The notes under the pieces are model-generated. The model had not been told where the DNA came from, made no database searches, and saw only the letters and a program-made list of their open reading frames with translations. The position numbers and the translations under genes are program-made. From Amblyomma americanum (Eukaryota > Arthropoda > Arachnida > Ixodida > Ixodidae), in contig NC_135500.1 of the NCBI RefSeq assembly GCF_052857255.1, positions 102,284,048-102,348,047 on the forward strand: a stretch of 64,000 nucleotides of DNA. The letters run 5' to 3'. Positions 21,455 through 31,423 of this stretch are shown here, piece after piece. Position 1 is the stretch's first letter. Every line of letters starts with the position of its first letter.

Positions 21455-23269
21455 TTTCGCGTTGTTTTTTATGTAGGTGCGACAATACCTACTGCGTTGT
21501 TCTACTCGGCAAGGAGATTGCCTCGCTCAAGAAGGCCACGTCTCGATGATCCGGATATTATCTTTGCTGCACTGGGCAACGGCGATATATCGGACATCAA
21601 CGATGACGAAGAAGAGGTAGGCGAAGCAGGTGAGCTAGACGATGCAGTGGACGGCGACTGGGACAACCAGCAGGAGCTATCTGACTCGTCTGACGAGGAA
21701 GAGCCGGATAAAGAGAGCGCTCGAGAGTACGGCTCCTGGTGCAGGATACCATTTGAAAAGCCAGCTACTGAATTCAAGCCGGTAGCTGACGAGAACGAAA
21801 GCTATCGCGATCCTCTTCTCACGCCTTACGAGTATTTTTCAAAGTATGTGCCCAAAAGCGTGTTTATTGAGTTAGCCGACAAGACCAACACATACTCAGT
21901 TTTCCAAGATGGAAAATCAGTGCTGACAAATGAAGAAGAAATCAGAAAACTTATTGCAATTCATTTGACAATGGGTGTTCTGCGCTATCCACGGCTGCGC
22001 ATGTATTGGAAGCCTTCAATGAAAACAGAACTTTTGGCATCTGTAAACATGTGCAGGAATCGCTTTGAAAAGCTCAGGAACTGTCTTCATATTGTAGATG
22101 TAAATGGAGATCACAACAATAATGACCGCTTGTGGAAAGTAAGGCCACTTCTGAATTCATTTCAAGAAAGATGCCATAATCTTCCTTTGGAGGAGCACCT
22201 ATGCATTGATGAACAGATCATTCCGTTCAAAGGGAAGCTTGATATCAAGCAATACACCAAAGGCAAGCCAAACCCCTGGGGCGTCAAAGTGTTCATGTTG
22301 TGTGGTGCGTCGGGAACAATTTATGATTTTCTCGTTTACCAAGGCTCCACAACAGAACTTAGCTCAGAAATCAAGAAAACGTTCGGAGTAACAGGCGCCT
22401 TTGTTCTCCATTTAGCATCCAGGATACCTGATGGCATCGGGCACAAGTTGTTTTTTGATAACTATTTCACCTCCCTGCCTGTGCTCCGTGTGCTGCTTGA
22501 GAAAACAATTTATGCTGCTGGCACTATTCGCCAGAACAGAACTGAAAAATGCCCTTTGAAGACGGAAAAACAACTGAAAAAAGAAGGAAGAGGGTCATCA
22601 GACTACCTCGTGAGCAGCGACGGAAAAATTGTGATCACACGATGGATGGACAATCGAGCAGTAAACCTGGCATCGAATTTTCTTGGCGTTGATGATCTAG
22701 GCGATGTGACAAGGTTGAGCAAAGCAGACGGGGCTTTCATAAATGTGAAACGCCCAGCAGTTGTGCAGCAGTACAACGAAAGCATGGGGGGAGTAGACAA
22801 GACAGATTTTTTGGTGTCCCTCTACAGGACCTCAATTCGATCGAAGAAATGGACACTGCGTGTAATAACGCACTTTTTCAATTTGTGCGTCACAAACTCG
22901 TGGTTGGAATACAGGCGCCATGCCGAGCACCAAAAAATCAAAATGAAGGATCAAATGGATTTACTAGAGTTCACTCTGAATGTAATAGAGAGCTTGGCAA
23001 AAGCTTGCTCTGCCGGGTTGCCACGGAAGCGCGGACGGCCATTTTCCTCTCCACTTCAGCCGCTGAAGGGGCCGAACTTGATTGAAGTGAGGCCAATCTA
23101 AGACATTCGGTACGACCAAACTGGTCACTGGCCTTCAGTAGAGGAAGAGCAGCAGCGATGCAAGCTTGAAGGATGCAAAGGCAAGCCCAAGGTGAAGTGC
23201 CAAAAGTGCAATGTGCACCTTTGCTTATCTGCAGCAAAGAACTGCTTTCGAGCCTTCCATACGCAATAG
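21455..23269 (+). pseudogene. piggyBac transposase, split by one stop before the cysteine-rich tail
   Basis: The main open stretch is 21455-23101. It has an acidic N-terminus (about residues 20-75), then the DDE/D core: IDEQIIPFKG (Asp at 22208-22210), FFDNYFTS (Asp at 22457-22459) and GGVDKTD (Asp at 22796-22798), all present and correctly ordered. TAA at 23099-23101 interrupts, but the same frame continues to TAG 23267-23269 with the cysteine-rich domain (CKLEGCKG, CQKCNVHLC, NCF). That domain binds the terminal repeats, so the truncated protein should be inactive. No ATG exists in the first about 150 codons. The opening is preceded by a pyrimidine-rich run and TAG at 21464-21475, resembling a 3' splice site, so the start may sit in an upstream exon or be lost. 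Confidence 0.88.
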
Positions 23270-23316
23270 CCTAAGCCTTTGCTAGAAAAAGCTCCAAACA
23301 ACTGTTTCTGTTTGAA

Positions 23317-23322
23317 AATAAA
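23317..23322 (+). terminator. Polyadenylation signal of the piggyBac transposase
   Basis: AATAAA 48 bp after the terminal TAG and inside the element. Confidence 0.65.
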
Positions 23323-23488
23323 CTTCAGATTGCAACTTTGTGTTTTGATTTCTGACAACCTCCAAGCCCTGATGTCCTATATATAGGACATGATCCAATC
23401 TCGAACATCAATGAGTCCAAAAGGTAATATTTGATTGTAACATGCTTTTTGTTGGGTAATTAGAGTACTTAAGGCAAAAAAAAAATTT

Positions 23489-23525
23489 CCGCGCCATAAA
23501 AATAATTCAGCGCTGAAAGGGTTAA
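23489..23525. repeat. piggyBac right terminal repeat and TTAA target
   Basis: Terminal repeat up to 23521; TTAA at 23522-23525 continues into ggtgctcc, exactly as the unoccupied paralogues do. Confidence 0.85.
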
Positions 23526-23750
23526 GGTGCTCCAGGCCCCGCGGTGGAGGATCCGTCGGGCAGAAGAAAAAGATATGATGTATTAGTAAGTGGTTTTAAT
23601 ATTATAATAAACAAGCAAGAAAAGTATTTTTCTAGCCCCGGCATCTGCAATCGATACTGATGCAACTGAGCTGGGGCAGCGGAAATAAAGGGTAGCAGGC
23701 AGAATGGAGAAATGAAATGAAAGAGGTGAGGGGACAGGAAGAGAGGATAG
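23526..23750 (-). repeat. LINE 3' UTR-like segment
   Basis: Minus strand carries LINE ORF2 end-like sequence and a 3' UTR-like stretch ('cctttatttccgctgcccc') ending near 'taatattaaaaccac'. Copies at 58490-58720, 37720-37935, 49660-49830 and 34690-34800. Confidence 0.6.
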
Positions 23751-23881
23751 GGGGAGAAGTAATATGTACAAACTATTTACACAGTAAGAAATGTGTCCAG
23801 GTTGTGCGCGTGACTAGTTCAATAACACGCACAACCTGGACACATTTCTTATTGTGTAGTTTGTACATATTACTTCTCCCC
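23751..23881. repeat. Long perfect-stem hairpin, about 60-bp arms
   Basis: 23751-23811 (ggggagaagtaatatgtac... to cgcgtg) is the reverse complement of 23825-23881 with few mismatches, separated by about 13 bp. R2 has the same hairpin at 58356-58492; a single arm occurs at 49597-49660. Confidence 0.9.
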
Positions 23882-23889
23882 TATGCTCT

Positions 23890-24061
23890 CTTTCTCTTTT
23901 GGTTTTTGGAGAAAGCAAATGGCGCATTATCTGTCTCATATATCGTTGAACATCTGAACCGCGCCCGTATGGAACGGATAAAGGAGGGAGTAAAAGAAAA
24001 AAAGAAGGGAGAGGTGCCGTAGTGGAGGGCTCTGTGATAATTTCGACCACCTTGGGTTCTT
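23890..24061 (-). mobile_element. SINE body, target of LINE-D (5' flank)
   Basis: Minus-strand SINE from 'ggtttttggag' to the 'ttcgaccacc' block. The portion 23957-24061 is duplicated at 29398-29507 on the other side of LINE-D, sharing diagnostic changes (ggaacggataaagg, taaaagaaaa, aagggagagg) that other SINEs here lack. Confidence 0.8.
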
Positions 24062-24104
24062 TTTCTTTTTCCTTTAAAATTTTATTTAGGCTCCTTAATA
24101 CATA

Positions 24105-25475
24105 TGACAGGGGGACTTAAACGACCTTCAACCGCGCCAGCTTCGCCTGGCCCTCATAACTGCAGCCAAGGACCTCCAAGTCCCGGACGCCACCAACTTG
24201 CGTATCCACCCCCTAAACAACACCTGCACGATGAGTACCCAGCATCAAGCCGACGCGCTACGCCTGGTCGCCATCAAACAAATCTCAATTCGAACCCAAG
24301 CCTACACCGTCACCGCCTACATCGCCCCTCCGGATGGTGCAGTAAGAGGAGTAATCACTAACGCCTACTGGGAAGAAACCCCAGCACAGATAATTGAAGA
24401 CCTCATCATGGGCAACCCTGGCGTCCCCATCATTAATGCACGCCGCATGGGACAGACTCGTTCGGTCCTCATCACCTTTCGGGCAGGTCCTGTGCCCCGA
24501 ACCATCTCCAACGGAGGCGGACTCCATGACTGCACTTTATATAGAGGACACCTGGATGCTTGCACAAACTGTAGAAAACCAGGACATCGCGCGGATGTGT
24601 GTACCGTTCAGCGTACGCACAACTGTTCAAGATGCGGTATACCGCACCCCCGAGAGGACACTCCGACATGCACCCCAGCCTGCATACTCTGTGGAGGCGA
24701 CCAACATGACGGGTACTAAATGTCGCAAAGCGAGGGGACGGCGCTCACCACAACCGCATACATCCCGCACACCGGAGCGAGACGCGGACCGCGCCAGCGT
24801 TCGTCGCTCTAGCAAGTCTGGCTCATCGTCTCGTCGTCGCCAGGACCAACAGCCTCCACAACTTTCCTGGGCAGACAGAGTAGAAGGCAACAGGCTCAAA
24901 GCTACCAGGAAGCCCTCAACCCCCCGCCCACACATGTGGACCTTCGTGACCGGGAGCTACAGGCCCTGCGAGAGGAGGTTAGTCGTCTTACCTCTCTCAT
25001 CAAGACCCCCAGCTCTACCCCTCTACCGCTTCCGCCAATAGTCCCTCCCACGCAACCCACACTGCTACCTCAAACACCCACTGAAGACATAGAACAATCG
25101 GACTCCCAAACCCCCCCGTCACCCCCACCCAAGAAAAAACGCACAACAGAGCAACCACCTGTCACCCAAACTGACCTTCAATTCCTAGAGACGCACATGG
25201 ACGCTAAACTCGCCGAAATGAGCACGCGTCTAGAGGCACATTTTAATCACCTCGTCGACCACCTGTCCCAACACTTCGAGCACCAAATTGAAGCAGCATT
25301 TACGCGCATGGTGCATACCATTGAGATGAGCCTCGCACGGTACGACACCCGCCTCCAAACAATAGAGCAGGTCCTTCCCTCGCTGCACCTACCCAATCCC
25401 CCCATCAATCCCGCCCACCTACCCCACAGAATCCCCTACCCAACCCACCTACCCTCACTGCACCCAATCCACAGC
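24105..25475 (+). pseudogene. LINE-D ORF1 (gag-like), frameshifted
   Basis: Coding similarity to LINE-B ORF1 starts at about 24105 (LALITAAKDLQV). An RRM-like block follows (TAYIAPPDGAVRG), then knuckles CTNCRKPGHRADVC, CSRCGIPH and CILCGGDQH up to 24719. The frame shifts near 24700 and again near 24930; from 24936 it runs through a helical region (RELQALREEVSRL) and a Pro-rich linker. No stop separates it from the ORF2 methionine at 25476, so ORF1 and ORF2 are in one frame. R2 shows the same join. Confidence 0.82.
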
Positions 25476-26527
25476 ATGGCGGGGCGACCACCTAATTCCT
25501 TATCAATTCTGCAATGGAACTGCCGCCGCTTCCGTGGCAAACGCGCACCCCTCCAACTCCTCCTCCCCACGCTTCCCACGCCCCAGATCCTCCTCCTTCA
25601 GGACACACATACCCCTGCAACACTTCCCAGCTACACATCCGCTCACTAGGATGCAACGAATACACCCAGGGCTTCCACACTCATACATCGCTCCATTACA
25701 CACGAAACGCATCAGATCACCTCCGAGACGCCCTGCGTGATATACAGAAATCATACTAGATGCACACCCCACACCATCTATTTTTATTGCAAATATTTAT
25801 CACACACCGTCTCATTCGATGGCTTCATTGGAAACGTTACTGCGCGATCTCCATCGTATTGCAGGCAAGCATCCATTGATTATCGGAGGGGACTTCAACA
25901 GGCAGCATACTGACTGGGGCTACCGCACCACCACGGGACGAGGAAGGCGACTCTGGTCCTTGGTACAACAGCTCCGCCTCACAATACACAACAACTTTAA
26001 CACTCCCACGAGAATTAGCAACAGTGTCAGTGCGGACACCAGCCCGGACTTGACACTGAGCCGCAACCTAGCTGTTATTACGTGGAACACAGCACATCAC
26101 ACAATAGGGAGTGATCATTACATCCTCTCCATTACAGTACCATACAAACAAAGAACGACCCTTCACCTAACACACAAACTCACCAACTGGGATGCGGTCC
26201 GCGCTGAACGGGCGGCCCTTCCTGACGCCCCAATTACAGACATCCACCAGTGGGTGGCATCACTCATGAACGATGTCTCCGCAAATACTCGAACGCTTGA
26301 CACCACACCAGGTACACCCACCCTCGACACTCGCCTGGCCCACCTATTGGAGGCCCACCATAGCATCCCAGAGCGCTGGAAAGGGCAAACGCTCAATCGG
26401 ACCCTTAAAAAGAGGCTAGCCGCACTGCAAACACAAATTACTGAGCACTCTGAGGAGCTCTCCCGATCCAACTGGGGACAGATTTGTGACAGTATGGCTG
26501 GCAATCTGTCCTCCAAACGCAGTTGGC

Positions 26528-26538
26528 AACTCCTCCGT
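26528..26538. repeat. Target-site duplication of SINE 26539-26856
   Basis: aactcctccgt, with partner aactcctctgt at 26857-26867 (one mismatch). R2 has the single site at about 55733-55743. Confidence 0.88.
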
Positions 26539-26856
26539 GCCCCACCGCGGTGGCTCAGTGGTTAGGGCGCTCGACTACTGATCCGGAGTTCCCGGGTTCA
26601 AACCCGACCGCGGCGGCATCGTTTTTATGGAGGAAAAACGCTAAGGCGCCCGTGTGCTGTGCGATGTCAGTGCACGTTAAAGATCCCCAGGTGGTCGAAA
26701 TTATTCCGGAGCCCTCCACTACGGCACCTCTCTCTTCCTTTCTTCTTTGACTCCCTCCTTTACCCTTCCCTTACGGCGAAGTTCAGGTGTCCAACGATAT
26801 ATGAGACAGATACTTCGCCATTTCCTTCCCCCAAAAAACCAATTATTATTATTATT
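26539..26856 (+). mobile_element. Full-length tRNA-derived SINE inside LINE-D ORF2
   Basis: 318 bp with A and B boxes in the head and ATT tail. R2 LINE-D reads straight through this point (WQLLRHLIDP), so the SINE landed in L after L and R2 split. Confidence 0.93.
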
Positions 26857-26867
26857 AACTCCTCTGT
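26857..26867. repeat. Target-site duplication, second copy
   Basis: aactcctctgt, pairs with 26528-26538. Confidence 0.88.
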
Positions 26868-29380
26868 CACATAATTGACCCCATGAAATCCAAAACAGCC
26901 ACACAACACCACTTCAGACGCCTTATACACAGGACCGACCTTTCTCCCGACGCACTCAACGACATACTTAGGAACACACATACAATTCCCGGTACCTCGA
27001 ACCACCTGCCCCCCTGTGCCGGCACCCCGAATGCCAATCTCGACGCGGAGATTACGGAAGCAGAAGTCAGAGCAGCCTTCCTGACTCCGCTCTAACTCAA
27101 CTCCAGGAGTTGACCGTATCTCATATAGCATGCTCCGCAATTTTGACATCAGTTGATTGCCCAGCTCACGGGGTGTTTCAACAAATGCTGGCAGGAGGGC
27201 ACCCTTCCGCAATCCTGGCATCACGCAAAAATCTTATTTATACCCCAGCCCCACAAACCAATTACACCTGCAAATCTTCGTCCCATCACACTAACATCAT
27301 GTCTTGGCAAGCTTATGTCGCACTCGCCCGACTCACCCAACACATGACGGAGCAAGACCTCTATCCGCACAGCATGGTGGGCTTCCGTCCTCACCTGTCG
27401 GCCCAGGACGCCATGCTCCAGCTCACACAGGATATTTTGACCCCTCATACCGGACCACACAAAAGCTGTCCTTGCCTTGGTTCTCTCCAAGGCCTTTGAT
27501 CGCCAAGACCATAAAGCGATCATGGGGGCGCTCTCCCGCTTGAACATAGGTGAACGTATGTACACCTGTATTCAAGCATTCCTTACTAACCGCACGGCCG
27601 AAATTCATTCATTCCCCACACATCCCATCCATACACCCTTAGTGAGGTTGGCACCCCCCAGGGATCTGTCCTCTTCCCTTTCCTCTTCAATATCACACTC
27701 ATCCCTCTTGCCCGGAAGCTACAAACTATCCTTCACCTTCGGCATACACTCTATGCTGATGATATCACTCTATGGACCACCTATGGCAGTGATGGAGACA
27801 TAGAGAATACTCTGCAGCCGGCAGTTACCCTCAGCCAAACACATGTGCGGAGTATCGGACTCTCATGCTCTCCGTAGAAGTCGGAGCTCCTCATACTCCG
27901 CATCACAACCCGAAACTGCCCCACAGCCCCCATAACCGTGGAACTGGAAAACCAGTACATCCCGGAGGTATACACTCTCCGGGTACTGGGCCTCCACATC
28001 CAGAACAACAAGAAAAACACTCACCATCCAGAAACTCAAGCAGACGGCGGTGTCGATATCCCACCTAACCCGCCGAGTTTCTGGACACCACCGGGGCATG
28101 AAGGAGCATGAGCTATGTCGTGTCATTCATGCCTTCGTCCTCAGCCGCTTTCTTTTCACGCTCCCCTACCTGAAACTCCAGGCCACAGAAATCTACACCC
28201 TGGATGCCATGATCCGAACAGCATTTAAGACAGCACTACACCTACCCCTAAATACCTTAACCGAAAAACTCCTCCAGCTAGGCCTACACAACACGATAGG
28301 TGAGCTTATCGAGGCCCACCGACAGACAATACATGCGTCTCGCGAGAACCACGCCTGGCAGACACATCCTACACACCCTCGGCATCAGGATACCAGCCAC
28401 GGATCCCACACAGCTCCCGGTCCCCCAATACATTCCCCGCGAACTACTTATTAAACCTCTCCCTAAAAACATGCATCCCACCTTCGACGAACCCCGCCGC
28501 AGAGCTCGCGCACGGGCGCTCCACAAAAAATAGGGCATGGAACCGGATGCCGTTTGGGTGGATGCCGCATGCACAGGCGAGGACGCGGTTGTAGCCATTG
28601 ACGGACTCCTCCCTACCACCGATTGCTACCCGTCACATATCCCCCACTGCCGCTTCAGAGGAGGCTGAAGAGGCCGCTATTGCCCTAGCCATCACGCGCA
28701 CGGAGGCCCGGTATATACTATCGCACTCTAAAACTGCCATACTAAATTTCGCCAGCGGGAGAGTTCACGTCCCTGCATTTCGCATATTGAAGTCCCTCGC
28801 CGCACACCCGCCCCGCCACATGCAGCTCATATGGGTGCCTGCCCACTCCTGGAATCGCGGAAACGAGGCTGCCAACGCTTTAGCCCGAGGTTCTCTCAAC
28901 CGCGCACAGGCGGCCTCCGATCTGGGGTTCTCACGAGAGCGCATGCATTCCTTCAGTGAACTGACGCAGGCCTGCAAAGCCGAGCGTCGGCTGTACCCCC
29001 CACCCCATTACTCCCTCGACAATTATCATCAGACACTTTGGAGGCAGCTCCAAACACTTACCTTACCCTCCCCTTATATACGCGTCGCACTTTCACCAAG
29101 TCCACACAAACTCCTACTGTACCCTCTGCCACCACCCCGAAGCCACTCTCGATCATTTCCTTTTCCTCTTCCCGGCGGATCCTCCCACGCGGGGCCTGGA
29201 GCACATTACCACTTGGGAGGCTTGGGAGACCCTATTGCGCCCTGAGGATCCGGCCAAGCAAGCCATCGATCGCCACAGGCCGGGCTGCCAGCGTCATGAG
29301 CCTCCGGGACATGAACGTTTGAGTGCACTGGGGCAGTGCGGAGGAGCATGGACCTGCGTGTCCTAAACTCGCCTTTATGT

Positions 29381-29386
29381 AATAAA
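29381..29386 (+). terminator. Polyadenylation signal of LINE-D
   Basis: AATAAA followed by gtttacaccacc, the element's 3' end. Confidence 0.7.
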
Positions 29387-29398
29387 GTTTACACCACC

Positions 29399-29570
29399 AA
29401 CCGCGCCGGAACGGATAAAGGAGGGAGTAAAAGAAAATTGGAAGGGAGAGGTGCCGTATTGGAGGGCTCCAGGATAATTTCGACCACCAGGGTTTCTTTA
29501 ATGTGCACTGACATCCAACAGCACACGTTAAAGATCCCCAGGTGGTCGAAATTATTCCGGAGGGTAAGGT
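29399..29570 (-). mobile_element. SINE body (LINE-D 3' flank) ending in a foldback
   Basis: 29399-29507 duplicates 23957-24061. 29485-29570 folds back on itself: 'aatttcgaccaccagg' to 'cactgacatcc' is inverted in 'aaagatccccaggtggtcgaaatt'. Equivalents at 53015-53175 and 37373-37470. Confidence 0.75.
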
Positions 29571-29912
29571 ACATGTTTGGAGCCGCCTCCAAAGTGTGTG
29601 ATTGTAATTGTCGAGGGAGGGATGAGGTGGAAGGTAGGGACGACTCTCGGCTTTGCCGTGAGAAATCTAGACCGTGAGAACCTTAACACCCACTAAATGT
29701 CGAAGCATGATGAGTGAGAGCTAAGGCACTTAAAACCAGTGCACGTGCGAAAGCATATGTTAGCGCTAGTTGGCTCATGGTTTTGCTTTTCGGGGTCGTG
29801 TTTTGCTTTGCGGGGTCGGTGTTAGACTAAGGTTGAGCTCTGATCGAGGTTAAGCGGATATATGTTCGCGCAGCAGATCGAAGTTGATGAAGACTACTGT
29901 GTGCATCAGTTT
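29571..29912 (-). repeat. LINE-D ORF2 fragment plus partial repeat C
   Basis: 29571-29655 matches the fragment next to repeat C elsewhere; 29656-29912 is the outer 260 bp of repeat C, cut by the hairpin/LINE-E junction. Confidence 0.7.
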
Positions 29913-29982
29913 AACTCCGGCCGAACGCCAAAAAAGGCGTTTGGCCGGAGTTACCTTGTTTTTTAACCAAAAAAACGAGGTA
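29912..29982. repeat. Two adjacent short hairpins at the LINE-E 5' junction
   Basis: 29912-29953: aactccggccgaacgcc paired with ggcgtttggccggagtt around an AAAAAA loop. 29953-29982: accttgttttttaacc paired with the following aaaaaaacgaggt. R2 keeps both (52560-52628). The first uses repeat C sequence for one arm, so it formed at the junction. Confidence 0.85.
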
Positions 29983-30138
29983 AAGAGGAAGAAGAGGAGG
30001 TGTGACGTGGCCCATCAACCCAGGCTTCGGGGCAGCGGCTAAGTACCTGGCGGTGTTGCGCTAGCTTCCTAAATTCTCCTTTTTGTCTGTTCCTGCTTGC
30101 TCCTGTTCAGGGGTGATCGGGCGCGGGACGAGAACTTA

Positions 30139-31421
30139 ATGTCTACTTCTTCTCCCGGCCAGGGGTTTTCCCCTTGGTCGGCATCTCTTCCTCAAGAGCA
30201 GCTCTCAATTGATCTCTTTTTCCGCAGTGGTGTTTCGAGCATTGCGGTCGCTTTAGTGCCTTCTGTTGGTGGCGCTATCCAATGAACAACCCGGAGGCAG
30301 TGCAGGCGGCCCTTCAGTCCACATCGAAGCACTTTATGTACATCACCGATCTCCGGCAGCTCAGCAGGGGTGGTATTTTGTGCAGGTCGCCGGATAAAGA
30401 CTATTGAAGACCTGCTAAAGTGTACGACCTTTGCCAACCACCCGGTGATCGCATTCATTCCGCCTCATTTAGAATGTTCCAAGGGCGTCGACTCTTGATT
30501 GAGCCCTGTGGAAACGCTTGAGAACCTCTCGCCTGCAGGAGTGATTGCTGTCCATCGATTCCTACGGAGTCCGTCATTGCCACATTTGCAGGAATAATTT
30601 TCCCGTCAGAGATTAAGGTGTGGCAATTGGTTTTTCGAGCAGATGCCTTTAACTCTCGGCCCCTTCAGTGTCCAAACTGCTGGCGATTTGGCCACAGCGG
30701 CAAAGCCTGCAAATCGGCCTTACGCTGCTGTGCCTGTGGGAAACGTCATTGCAGAGAGGAATGTCCTGAACAGCAAGAGAAATGTCGTTTGTGTAACGGT
30801 GCTCACCCTGCTGATTCACCTGACTTTCCTGCACGAGCACAAGAAGTTCAGGTACTCGAGGTTATAGACAAGCGCAGATGCACGCGGAGAGAGGCTTTTG
30901 CCGCAGTCAAGCAGAGAGCCTCAGGCTGCTCTAGTGTGGCCGCCAAATGCCCACCCATAATGGATTCTAGTTGGTCCCAGGCTATTACAACGGCAGTTGA
31001 GAGAGCTGTGGCAAATGCAATGGATCGCATTATGGAAACCGTGTCCACGTGCATTTCGCAGGTCATAGCTGCTCAGATGACCAATCTTCTGCAGGCGTCC
31101 ACCGCTCCGCTCTTGTCTTCTTTGGCTTCGCAAGCTACCCCTCCTTCTGCAGTAATCGATTCCGCTCCACAGGGCCAAAAACAATGTGAGCAACAAACGA
31201 CCTCTCAGGCCTCTCCTTCGACCAGCGTTATGGACGCATCCTCTATGGACTTTATGGATATGGAGTCTGATCTCCGCGCCCAGAAGCGAAGTGGGTCTTC
31301 TCTGAATATTACAGGCCCATCATGCACCCAGTCAAAGGCAAAGAAATGTGACGCAAGTCAAAATGCTAAGACCAGGATTCTAGAGAAGGCAGTCGCGGCT
31401 GCGGCACTCCCACCAAGATAG
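30139..31421 (+). pseudogene. LINE-E ORF1 (gag-like), N-terminus broken
   Basis: ATG 30139 opens a short frame (FSPWSASLPQEQ) that stops at 30283-30285. Further N-terminal pieces appear in other frames with stops. From 30618 the frame is open to TAG 31419-31421: knuckles CPNCWRFGHSGKAC, CACGKRHCREEC and CRLCNGAH, then a helical region (WSQAITTAVERAV; QVIAAQMTNLLQ) and a Ser/Lys-rich tail. RNA-binding gag-type protein by analogy. R2 lacks about 330 bp corresponding to 30366-30688, and there the rest forms a 225-residue open frame. Confidence 0.78.
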
Positions 31422-31423
31422 GG

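Larger units (their letters stand above)
21209..23521 (+). mobile_element. piggyBac-type DNA transposon, left terminus missing
   Basis: The right end is clear: 23489-23521 ends in gctgaaaggg followed by TTAA, and its inverse starts CCCTTTCAGCGCTGAA, as expected for piggyBac termini. A 16-bp near-palindrome (gtcctatataaaggac, 21361-21376) near the left side is mirrored by gtcctatatataggac at 23374-23389. No matching left terminal repeat or TTAA is found at 21200-21300, so this end was lost. R1 (37936-37939) and R2 (58717-58720) carry the unoccupied TTAA. Confidence 0.88.
25476..29322 (+). pseudogene. LINE-D ORF2, multiply broken
   Basis: From ATG 25476: endonuclease start SILQWNCRRFRGKR, a frame break near 25600, then GDFNRQH and SDHYILS (25819-26530). 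The SINE at 26539-26856 splits the coding sequence after WQLLR. The RT is scattered over three frames (GCFNKCWQEG, SMVGFRPHL, SKAFDRQDH, YADD) with several indels. RNase H (SKTAILN...VPAH...GNEAANALA) spans about 28560-28900, followed by ACKAERRLYPPP, WRQLQT and a C-x2-C-x7-H remnant, ending at TGA 29320-29322. Clearly dead. R2 preserves many of the same breaks plus its own, so several lesions predate the duplication. Confidence 0.85.
24100..29398 (+). mobile_element. LINE-D (L copy): RNase H-type LINE, 5'-truncated, with a nested SINE
   Basis: Encodes the ORF1 remainder, endonuclease, RT (YADD at 27752-27763), RNase H and C-terminal knuckle region, and a 3' UTR with AATAAA at 29381-29386. 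Compared with LINE-B it lacks the 5' UTR and roughly the first 100 ORF1 residues. Flanked by about 105-bp direct repeats of SINE sequence. The same insertion is in R2 (53180-58132), while R1 has the uninterrupted SINE at 37373-37612. A younger SINE sits at 26539-26856. Confidence 0.88.

Noticed and set aside
21497..23101. Domesticated piggyBac host gene
   Set aside because: Terminal repeat and TTAA still attached, a nonsense codon before the Cys-rich tail and no start codon; better explained as a decayed transposon.
23950..24060. CRISPR-like or short regularly spaced repeats among SINE pieces
   Set aside because: The spacing is irregular, the repeats are SINE bodies, and the genome is eukaryotic.
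26545..26620. Possible tRNA gene (also at 45729, 49850, 59440 and others)
   Set aside because: A and B boxes are present, but each is the head of a roughly 310-bp SINE with a constant body, and several have target duplications. No free-standing tRNA.
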